Assembly: GCA_913046275.1 (NCBI GenBank)
Contig: CAJWSE010000086.1
Span: forward strand, 1-5,077
Direction: 5' to 3'
Length of the DNA stretch: 5,077 nucleotides
From: an uncultured Phycisphaerae bacterium
GTDB lineage: Bacteria; Planctomycetota; Phycisphaerae; Phycisphaerales; SM1A02
A program made the translations under genes and the position numbers. Below the pieces are notes generated by a model, which was given only the letters and a program-made list of their open reading frames with translations, ran no database searches and was not told where the DNA came from. Below, one piece after another: positions 1-5,077 of this stretch; within the stretch, counting starts at the first letter, position 1, and every line of letters begins with the position of its first letter.

Positions 1-1194
1 GAATTGCGACACATAAATGCAGCAATTGAAGAAACCGATCGTCAAAAAATCTTACTACAAGACCAAGTTGCAAGACGACTTGGGCAACTTGAACAATTTG
101 AAGCTTCAAGGCAACAAAGTTATGATGAAATCGAACAAGGCAAAACTGCTTTTGCAAAATGCCAGATGGAAATCAATACCTTTAATGAACAAGTTGTAGC
201 TGCTGACAATAATGTTGAAACAGCTGCTGCTATGTTGCAATCTGCACGCGATAAAGGCCAACGAATCGAACGCGAATTCCATGCAATTGAATTAAGTAGG
301 CGCGAAGCTGAGATCAAACGAGAAAATCTCGAAGAACGAACAATCGAAGAACTCGAGCTTGATGTATGCACGGAATACGGCCATTGGAAGGCCCAGTCTG
401 AAGAAGGTGCTCGGCCGGCTGCAGACAGAGATTCAATTGAACACGAAGGCGAACTCTTACGGATAGAAATAAAGAAACTAGGCAATGTCAATCTTGATGC
501 AATTGAAGAGGAGAAAAACCTTCAAGAGCGCAATGTTGACCTTGCACAACAAGTTGTTGATATTGATGCTTCTGTCGAATCACTCACTTCATTGATTAAA
601 GAACTAGAAGAAGTTAGTAAAACAAAATTTGAAGAAACATTTAATTTAATCCGCGAACACTTTGCTGGACCTCAAGGTATGTTCCGAAAACTATTCGGCG
701 GGGGCAGTGCTGACATTATGATGCTTCCTGACGAAAATGGCCACCTCGACTTGCTCGAGGCAGGTATAGAAATTAAAGCGAAGCCTCCAGGGAAACAGCC
801 TCGAGTAATTTCCCAGCTGAGCGGTGGTGAACAAGCCATGACTGCTGTTGCTCTTCTGCTTAGTATTTTCAAAGCAAAACCTTCACCATTTTGTGTTCTT
901 GACGAAGTAGATGCTGCGCTCGATGAAGCAAATACCCATCGATTCATAAGTTCCCTAAGTCAATTTCTTGAAAAGAGTCACTTTATTGTGATCACTCACC
1001 ACAAGCGAACCATGATTGGCTGTAACAAACTTTACGGTGTCACCATGCAGGAACGAGGAGTATCGAAACATGTTGCTGTCACTGTTGACGAAGTAGGTGA
1101 AAAAGGCGAAATAGACTCTAAGGCACATAAAAGAATTGAAAATGAAATGCCGGTTGTGGAAACTACTGCTTCAACTCCAGCCAAGATTCTATAG
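1..1194 (+). CDS. smc: Chromosome-segregation ATPase SMC, C-terminal part (5' end outside window)
   Basis: This is the last 397 codons of the structural maintenance of chromosomes protein, which dimerises, binds ATP and with ScpAB compacts and segregates the chromosome in the cytoplasm. The frame is open from base 1, so the TTG at base 4 is an internal Leu codon, not a start. Codons 1 to about 155 are charged and heptad-like, as expected for the returning arm of the coiled coil. The conserved LGNVNLDAIEE element follows (478-510), then FRKLFGGG in the C-terminal head. The ABC signature LSGGEQ is at 817-834, Walker B FCVLDEVD at 889-912 followed by the D-loop ALDEAN, and the switch histidine in ITHH at 991-1002. 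Walker A, the hinge and most of the coil lie upstream; full-length SMC is about 1150-1200 residues. A poorly conserved polar tail of about 35 residues ends the protein, and its last 32 bp overlap the convergent hydrolase gene. Identification is very secure. Confidence 0.97.
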   Translation, partial: ELRHINAAIEETDRQKILLQDQVARRLGQLEQFEASRQQSYDEIEQGKTAFAKCQMEINTFNEQVVAADNNVETAAAMLQSARDKGQRIEREFHAIELSRREAEIKRENLEERTIEELELDVCTEYGHWKAQSEEGARPAADRDSIEHEGELLRIEIKKLGNVNLDAIEEEKNLQERNVDLAQQVVDIDASVESLTSLIKELEEVSKTKFEETFNLIREHFAGPQGMFRKLFGGGSADIMMLPDENGHLDLLEAGIEIKAKPPGKQPRVISQLSGGEQAMTAVALLLSIFKAKPSPFCVLDEVDAALDEANTHRFISSLSQFLEKSHFIVITHHKRTMIGCNKLYGVTMQERGVSKHVAVTVDEVGEKGEIDSKAHKRIENEMPVVETTASTPAKIL

Positions 1195-1978
1195 TTTTCC
1201 ATACATTAACTAACTGACATGAGGGCATATCATCGACGAAGAATGGATTCGGAGTGTTAAACACATGATTAGCTCCCTGAATAAGCTCCAACGTTGATGT
1301 TGAAATAATATTATGCAGTTTAGCTGCTGCTTCTTTGGGAACTGTAGGATCATCTACTCCATGAATGAGCAGGCATGGGATATCAATACGACTTGCAATT
1401 GCCTCTAAATCATGACAATCCGGTGATTCAATTTGCTCTTCGAGAAAGACCTTTCCAACGTACATCATTTGCCCGGTTCGTCCTGAAGGCGAAGGCATAC
1501 GACCTTCTTTGAGAAGCATCTCTTGAGCACCCTGGTCCATTGATAAACATGATGATGGCGCTGAAAGAGTAATAATTCCATCTGCTTTGACCACACCTCT
1601 ACCAGTAGCTAAGAGTGACGATACTCCGCCTCTTGAATGGCCGAATAAAAACAATGGAGAATCCGCCACTGCAAAGTCTCTAGCCAGGCACGCCAAGTCC
1701 TCAACCTGACGATTCCATGTAGATTTTTCAAAAAGATCTAGCCGTTTAAAGTCGCCATCACCCTCATCCATACCAGAATGTGAAAAATTAAAACGATGCA
1801 CTTGGTATCCTAAATTCGCAAACTGGTTCGCAAGCCAAGGAAACATCCCGTAATCCTTATATCCCTTAAAACCATGTGCCATAAGTACAACGCCGTGAAA
1901 ATATCCCTGTGCTTCATGCGTTGTGCCATGGATTACTTCTCCATTACTACCAGATCGAGTCCAATTTTGAGTCTTCAT
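1163..1978 (-). CDS. Alpha/beta hydrolase (serine esterase/peptidase-like), substrate unknown
   Basis: A complete 271-residue alpha/beta-hydrolase fold enzyme, the usual length for a single-domain member. It has no signal peptide or membrane segment, so it is probably cytosolic. Visible elements in order: the oxyanion strand/loop VVLMAHGFKG (residues 30-39); an RFNFSHSG turn (62-69); the nucleophile elbow GHSRGG (113-118) with Ser115; HGVDDPTVP (206-214) giving the acid Asp210; and GANHVF (235-240) giving the base His238. The triad is therefore complete and the enzyme is probably active. The fold is shared by esterases, acyl-hydrolases and S33-type peptidases, and the sequence does not decide between them. 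The ATG at 1978 is supported by a TAGGAT ribosome-binding site 7 nt upstream. The gene is divergent from the FAD oxidoreductase (55-bp gap) and convergent with smc, overlapping it by 32 bp. It appears to be transcribed alone. Confidence 0.9.
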   Translation of the reverse strand: MKTQNWTRSGSNGEVIHGTTHEAQGYFHGVVLMAHGFKGYKDYGMFPWLANQFANLGYQVHRFNFSHSGMDEGDGDFKRLDLFEKSTWNRQVEDLACLARDFAVADSPLFLFGHSRGGVSSLLATGRGVVKADGIITLSAPSSCLSMDQGAQEMLLKEGRMPSPSGRTGQMMYVGKVFLEEQIESPDCHDLEAIASRIDIPCLLIHGVDDPTVPKEAAAKLHNIISTSTLELIQGANHVFNTPNPFFVDDMPSCQLVNVWKTIESWLELKQ

Positions 1979-2033
1979 ACAAACATCCTACATTAGTTAC
2001 AAACGAATGGATTTAAGAAGATAAGATACAGAT
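1979..2033. promoter_or_regulatory. Divergent intergenic region between hydrolase and redox operon
   Basis: These 55 bp separate two outward-facing genes, so promoters for both should lie here or just inside the flanking coding regions. The only plausible plus-strand -10 element I see is TAAGAT at 2022-2027, without a convincing -35. It sits so close to the ATG at 2034 that the transcript would have almost no leader. On the minus strand the region upstream of the ribosome-binding site is AT-rich but has no clear promoter hexamers. No operator palindrome is evident. The function is inferred from gene orientation rather than from motifs. Confidence 0.4.
1985..1990 (-). promoter_or_regulatory. 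Ribosome-binding site of the alpha/beta hydrolase
   Basis: On the minus strand this reads TAGGAT. Its AGGA core is complementary to the anti-Shine-Dalgarno sequence, with 7 nt between the core and the ATG at 1978. It supports that ATG as the start and fits the Met-Lys-Thr N-terminus, which precedes the first beta strand by a normal distance. Confidence 0.6.
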
Positions 2034-3245
2034 ATGTCAATTAGGGTAATGCCCATAGATTGTGTTATTTTTGGAGGAGGAATTGCCGGATTATTTATAC
2101 TGGATCGCTTTTTACAAGAGGGTATTAAAACCCTACTACTTGAGTCTAAGGCACTTGGAACTGGCCAAACCATCGATTCTCAAGGCATCATTCATGGTGG
2201 TTTAAAATATGCTATCACTGCTTCAGGTGCTAATTCCGCAAGTGCCATAAGGGAAATGCCACTCTTGTGGAGGCGTGCACTCGCAGGTGAATCTTTGCCT
2301 GATTTACAAAAAGTAAGTATACGCTCTGATTTTTGTTATTTATGGCGAACAGATTCAATGACTTCCAAACTAGGTTGGCTTGCAGCAAAACTTGCTCTAA
2401 GGACTAAGCCAACGGTACTTGAAGAAAGCGAATTGCCTCCTGCACTACATGGAATACCCGGAACTGTAGCTCGCCTTAATGAACAAGTCATTGAACCACG
2501 CAGTTTGCTCGAAGTAATGGGATCAAACTTAGAACAAAATATTCTTAAAACGGCAGAAGGTGGCGTTGAAGTGTCAAAGGCAGACAATGGCTGGCTCATC
2601 AGGCTATTAAACCCAGAAACAGGTGAGCCCCTAGATATTATTACAAAAAAAGTTATTCTTACTGCCGGCAGTGGAAATTCTAAACTAAGAGAACTTTTTC
2701 AACTAGAGCCTCACAAGACTCAAAAACGCCCATTACATATGGTCCTTGCAAGAGGTGATCTCCCAATATTAAATGGCCACTGCATTGATGGGTCCAAGAC
2801 TCGCATTACTATTACTTCGACTGAAGATTATGCCGGAAGAAATGTCTGGCAAATTGGAGGACAACTTGCAGAAGAGGGCGTTCATATGACTTCGAATGAG
2901 CTCATCTGTCATACTGCTAGAGAATTGCAAGAAGTACTGCCTGCTATATCTCTTGAGGGCACTGAATTCATGACATACCTAACAACACGCGCAGAACAAA
3001 ATTCGAAAGGTCGTAGACCAGCCGATATTTCGATACTTAAAGAAAATAATATCTTTACATGCTGGCCAACAAAACTTGCATTTGCCCCGCGACTAGCGAC
3101 AGAAATCACTAAGTTATTCGAAAAATCTGAACTTAAGGACATCGAAATTGAATCTTTAAATACGTGGCCAAGACCGCAAGTCGCACTCCCCCCTTGGGAA
3201 AGTGACCAACCCTGGACAACCCTTGAAATGGCACATAACGAATGA
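2034..3245 (+). CDS. FAD-dependent oxidoreductase (DAO / glycerol-3-phosphate dehydrogenase-like), substrate unknown
   Basis: A complete 403-residue flavoprotein of the DAO superfamily, which includes GlpA/GlpD-type glycerol-3-phosphate dehydrogenases, LhgO-type hydroxyglutarate oxidases and amino-acid oxidases. The N-terminal Rossmann strand and dinucleotide motif are at residues 10-19 (VIFGGGIAG, G14-x-G16-x-x-G19). The acidic end of beta2 is Glu37 in LLLES. Residues 42-59, GTGQTIDSQGIIHGGLKY, occupy the place of the flavin-contacting HxG segment of GlpA and LhgO. A second FAD-contacting strand, KVILTAGSGN, lies about two-thirds of the way along the N-terminal half, and CWPTKLAFAPRLA near the C-terminus probably closes the flavin site. 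There is no signal peptide, so the enzyme is probably cytosolic or peripheral. The start is uncertain: the ATG at 2034 has no clear ribosome-binding site, and an in-frame ATG at 2049 (residue 6) would give a more standard N-terminus. The stop codon overlaps the ATG of the aldo/keto reductase, so the two are co-translated. The substrate cannot be read from the sequence. Confidence 0.88.
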   Translation: MSIRVMPIDCVIFGGGIAGLFILDRFLQEGIKTLLLESKALGTGQTIDSQGIIHGGLKYAITASGANSASAIREMPLLWRRALAGESLPDLQKVSIRSDFCYLWRTDSMTSKLGWLAAKLALRTKPTVLEESELPPALHGIPGTVARLNEQVIEPRSLLEVMGSNLEQNILKTAEGGVEVSKADNGWLIRLLNPETGEPLDIITKKVILTAGSGNSKLRELFQLEPHKTQKRPLHMVLARGDLPILNGHCIDGSKTRITITSTEDYAGRNVWQIGGQLAEEGVHMTSNELICHTARELQEVLPAISLEGTEFMTYLTTRAEQNSKGRRPADISILKENNIFTCWPTKLAFAPRLATEITKLFEKSELKDIEIESLNTWPRPQVALPPWESDQPWTTLEMAHNE

Positions 3246-4012
3246 GTATGAAAACTCTTCTAACAGCCCCACTATCAGAAATTGGCTTTGGGGCATTTCA
3301 CATTGGCCGTGTTCCAGGCAAAAAATACTTTAAGTATGGCCAACAAATTCCGAATGAAGATGCGGCTAAAACAATTCTAAATGGAGTATTAGATTCAGGG
3401 ATACGCTTAATCGACACAGCTCCGTCATATGGGCTAAGTGAAGAACGTATTGGGAAGTACATTTCTGAAAGACGTAGCGAATACAATTTATGTTCGAAGG
3501 TAGGCGAATTATTTCAAGATAACAAATCTAGCTTTGACTTCACTACACAAGGAATGCTTAGGTGTGTAGAAAACAGCCTCCGCACCTTACGAACAGATTA
3601 TCTTGATATTCTCCTTCTTCATGCTCCGCCTAACGATCTTGATGTATTACATAAGACTGATGCTGTAGAAACGTTACAACAACTTAAACAGGATGGCAAA
3701 ACCCGGTCTATTGGTTTCAGTGGAAAGACAGTCAAAGCACAATTACAAGCGCTAGAATGGGCGGACGTTATGATGATTGAGTACAGCCTACAAAATCAAT
3801 CAAACGAACCTGTAATAGTTGAAGCAAGAGGTAAAAGTAAAAAAATTCTTCTTAAAAAAGTTTTGCAGAGCGGTCACCTGGCAGCGAAGGATGCCCTTGA
3901 TTTTATTAGAAAAAAAACACCTCGCGATGGAAATTTTTGCACGGTGCTTGGAAGTTCGTCTCTTGAACGCATGAAAGAAAATTACGATTTGTTTACTGCT
4001 TTGGAATCTTAA
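3242..4012 (+). CDS. Aldo/keto reductase, compact form
   Basis: A 256-residue NAD(P)H-dependent aldo/keto reductase with a TIM-barrel fold, which would interconvert a carbonyl and an alcohol in the cytoplasm. The full catalytic tetrad is present: Asp58 and Tyr63 in DTAPSYG, Lys86 in CSKVG, and His127 in LLLHAP. GFSGKTV (158-164) continues the barrel, and GSSSLERMKEN near the C-terminus matches the cofactor-binding segment. It is shorter than typical members (about 280-330 residues) because the region between the sixth strand (IEYSL, 179-183) and the cofactor loop is reduced. A KKVLQSGHLA segment remains there, which I recall from compact family members, so this looks like a subfamily trait rather than damage. 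The ATG at 3242 overlaps the upstream TGA (ATGA) and has no ribosome-binding site of its own, suggesting translational coupling; the ATG at 3248 is an alternative. The 3' end overlaps the convergent LysM gene by 20 bp. The substrate is unknown but probably linked to that of the partner flavoenzyme. Confidence 0.9.
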   Translation: MSMKTLLTAPLSEIGFGAFHIGRVPGKKYFKYGQQIPNEDAAKTILNGVLDSGIRLIDTAPSYGLSEERIGKYISERRSEYNLCSKVGELFQDNKSSFDFTTQGMLRCVENSLRTLRTDYLDILLLHAPPNDLDVLHKTDAVETLQQLKQDGKTRSIGFSGKTVKAQLQALEWADVMMIEYSLQNQSNEPVIVEARGKSKKILLKKVLQSGHLAAKDALDFIRKKTPRDGNFCTVLGSSSLERMKENYDLFTALES

Positions 4013-4694
4013 TCAACATTCCGACTTTTAATCGATTTGGTTCCGCCTGTGGGTTTGCTCTTAGAAGCAATAAATATTTGTTTCGATTATTGTAGTACTT
4101 TTCCGCAATCGAACTAAACGTATCACCTGATTCGACTATATGAACGGCATCGCTAATCGCACCCTCTAGAGTAATAACTGAAAGTACATTGCTGCTAGCT
4201 ACTTTAGATTCTTCAAACGGTAGGCGAAGCACTCGTCCAGCACGAATTCGGCTAGGATCATCAATATTATTAAGCGATGCAATGGCGCTCCATTTCAGAG
4301 AGCTGCCGAGCTCTCGTTTTGCAATCTCACTAAGTGTTTCGCCATCAAGGACAGTAACAAGCCGGTGCTTTTTTACCTCAACTTCAACTGGTTTTGGCTC
4401 TGTAACAACAACGGTAGATTCGAGGGAAGGTGAAACCGATACTTCTGGATTAATAGGGATTAACTCCATTGGAACATCAATCTTCTCATTAACATTAAGC
4501 TCGACCGCTGGCATTGGTATCCCCATAGCAATAAGTTTTTCAGCTGGGTCACCGCCAAACATCGAGGGTCGCTGTGCAGGCAAATCTACCAAGCCAGTGT
4601 CAATAGATGCAGGCGGTGTTGCACCGTAATACACAACGAGAGCTGCAAGTAGTAAGACACATATTGATACAACTGCTTTTGATGTTCCAGACAT
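3993..4694 (-). CDS. Membrane-anchored protein with two LysM domains
   Basis: A complete 233-residue envelope protein. Residues 7-25 form one hydrophobic helix with a lysine at position 6 and no clear signal-peptidase site, so it is most likely a single-pass inner-membrane anchor with the rest facing the periplasm. Residues 26-109 are a low-complexity, Pro/Val/Glu-rich linker. LysM domain 1 spans about 111-159 (LVTVLDGETLSEIAKRELG through IRAGRVLRLP). LysM domain 2 spans about 184-231 (VHIVESGDTFSSIAEKYY through LKVGMLIKIP). LysM domains bind N-acetylglucosamine-containing glycans, chiefly peptidoglycan. No hydrolase or other catalytic domain is present, so a binding or scaffolding role is inferred. 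The start is well fixed by a perfect AAGGAGG 8 nt upstream. It lies downstream of secF on the same strand (101-bp gap) and overlaps the convergent aldo/keto reductase by 20 bp. The exact cellular role is unknown. Confidence 0.9.
   Translation of the reverse strand: MSGTSKAVVSICVLLLAALVVYYGATPPASIDTGLVDLPAQRPSMFGGDPAEKLIAMGIPMPAVELNVNEKIDVPMELIPINPEVSVSPSLESTVVVTEPKPVEVEVKKHRLVTVLDGETLSEIAKRELGSSLKWSAIASLNNIDDPSRIRAGRVLRLPFEESKVASSNVLSVITLEGAISDAVHIVESGDTFSSIAEKYYNNRNKYLLLLRANPQAEPNRLKVGMLIKIPKQ
4298..4320 (+). terminator. Possible intrinsic terminator on the plus strand, inside the LysM gene
   Basis: The plus strand has a perfect 7-bp inverted repeat, GAGAGCT (4298-4304) and AGCTCTC (4309-4315), around a 4-nt GCCG loop, followed by G and TTTT (4317-4320). 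It lies about 290 nt downstream of the aldo/keto reductase stop and antisense to the LysM gene. It could stop read-through from the redox operon. The T-run is short and the same bases encode Arg-Glu-Leu-Gly-Ser-Ser of LysM domain 1, so chance is a real alternative. Confidence 0.3.
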
Positions 4695-4702
4695 AAAGAG
4701 GC

Positions 4703-4709
4703 CCTCCTT
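4703..4709 (-). promoter_or_regulatory. Strong Shine-Dalgarno site of the LysM gene
   Basis: On the minus strand this reads AAGGAGG, a perfect match to the anti-Shine-Dalgarno sequence, with an 8-nt spacer to the ATG at 4694. It fixes the start of the LysM protein and suggests efficient translation. It is the strongest ribosome-binding site in the window. Confidence 0.85.
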
Positions 4710-4735
4710 GGCTCCTATATAAGAATCGGCTAAAG

Positions 4736-4741
4736 AGTATA
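4736..4741 (-). promoter_or_regulatory. Possible -10 element for the LysM gene
   Basis: The minus strand reads TATACT here, within an AT-rich stretch about 40 nt upstream of the LysM start. This would place the transcript start near 4728 with a leader of roughly 34 nt that includes the AAGGAGG site. No good -35 hexamer lies 16-18 bp upstream, so this is a weak call. The gene could equally be transcribed by read-through from secF. Confidence 0.3.
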
Positions 4742-4795
4742 TTTTTCTTGAAACATGGGAGAAAAACCACGTTTTTGCTAAAGATTTACAGCGCG

Positions 4796-5077
4796 CTAAG
4801 AATCTTCTGCAGTGCGTTTTGGGGAACGGCCTTTAAAGACTAGAGGCGCAGCGATTGCAACAGAGCTATATGTACCAACCAAAATTCCAATCAAAAGTGC
4901 AAATGCAAATGGTCTAATGCCACCGCCGCCAGCTAGATATATGATGAGCACAGCAATCAGTGTAGTTACAGAGGTAAGAACCGTCCGACTGACTGTCTGA
5001 TTGATAGAATTATTCACTATTTCCTGAGTAGGCAATGGTCTCTTACCGCGATTTTCACGAATACGGTCGAGTATGAC
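4796..5077 (-). CDS. secF: Protein-export membrane protein SecF, C-terminal end (5' part outside window)
   Basis: This is the last 93 codons of SecF, which with SecD forms the proton-driven complex that helps SecYEG complete protein translocation across the inner membrane. The frame is open to the window edge, so the TTG at 5035 is an internal Leu codon. The fragment begins with the conserved cytoplasmic loop LDRIREN (residues 3-9). The QTVSRT motif (27-32) follows and leads into a transmembrane helix of about residues 33-49. A glycine turn GGGG (50-53) precedes a last helix of about 57-80 containing GTYSSVAIA, a typical SecF ending. A short basic tail finishes the protein. Many bacteria, including planctomycetes, carry SecD and SecF fused in one chain, and this fragment cannot show whether that is so here. 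The LysM gene follows 101 bp downstream on the same strand. Confidence 0.95.
   Translation of the reverse strand, partial: VILDRIRENRGKRPLPTQEIVNNSINQTVSRTVLTSVTTLIAVLIIYLAGGGGIRPFAFALLIGILVGTYSSVAIAAPLVFKGRSPKRTAEDS

Noticed and set aside
120..491. 123-codon minus-strand open frame inside smc
   Set aside because: It is the complement of the SMC coiled-coil codons and gives a serine-rich product without family features.
744..760. Inverted repeat CCTCGA / TCGAGG with a 5-nt loop
   Set aside because: It lies inside smc, encodes conserved residues of the ATPase head (Leu-Asp-Leu-Leu-Glu), and has no T-run after it.
672..947. 91-codon minus-strand open frame across the SMC ATPase motifs
   Set aside because: The plus strand here encodes the highly conserved SMC head, so the minus-strand frame is a shadow.
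4055..4070. TTGCT / AGCAA hairpin shortly after the aldo/keto reductase stop
   Set aside because: The 5-bp stem is too short and AT-rich, with no T-run; it is also within LysM coding sequence.
4189..4629. 146-codon plus-strand open frame
   Set aside because: It is antisense to the LysM gene, which has a perfect ribosome-binding site and recognisable domains. The plus-strand translation is Ser/Thr/Arg-rich with no recognisable motif.
4660..4664. Possible lipoprotein cysteine (Cys12) in the LysM protein
   Set aside because: The residues before it, Val-Ser-Ile, do not fit a lipobox (Ile at -1), and the hydrophobic stretch continues well past the cysteine.
4742..4766. TTTTTCT / AGAAAAA inverted repeat (minus strand) after secF, considered as a terminator
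   Set aside because: The stem is almost all A-T with an 11-nt loop, so it would be unstable; no G-C-rich stem is present.
4729..4784. Two copies of GCTAAAGA 48 bp apart in the secF-LysM gap
   Set aside because: Eight-base matches in AT-rich DNA are expected by chance, and neither copy sits at a convincing regulatory position.

Overview
The window is a compact, moderately AT-rich piece of bacterial chromosome (about 40% GC by eye). It holds four complete genes and two genes cut by the window edges, and almost no non-coding DNA. The housekeeping content (SMC, SecF) and uniform base use point to ordinary chromosome rather than a mobile island. The SMC ATPase-head wording and the pairing of SecF with a LysM protein are compatible with a Planctomycetota-type bacterium (Phycisphaerae-like). 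That placement rests on remembered resemblance and is low confidence. I see no rRNA, tRNA, CRISPR array, insertion sequence or integrase.

Layout: (1) 1-1194, plus strand: the C-terminal third of the chromosome-segregation ATPase SMC. (2) 1163-1978, minus strand: a complete alpha/beta hydrolase that meets SMC tail to tail with a 32-bp overlap. (3) A 55-bp divergent intergenic region, 1979-2033. (4) 2034-3245 and 3242-4012, plus strand: a two-gene operon of an FAD-dependent oxidoreductase and an aldo/keto reductase, joined by an ATGA stop/start overlap. (5) 3993-4694, minus strand: a membrane-anchored protein with two LysM domains, overlapping the aldo/keto reductase tail to tail by 20 bp. (6) A 101-bp gap, 4695-4795. 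(7) 4796-5077, minus strand: the C-terminal end of SecF (possibly of a SecDF fusion).

Functionally, SMC acts in chromosome condensation and segregation, SecF in protein export, and the LysM protein probably binds peptidoglycan at the cell envelope. The oxidoreductase/aldo-keto reductase pair is the least understood part. The two redox enzymes are translationally coupled, so they probably act on a shared small-molecule pathway, but the sequence does not reveal the substrate. It is the best candidate here for an undescribed pathway. I found no sign of a defence system, mobile element or novel RNA.
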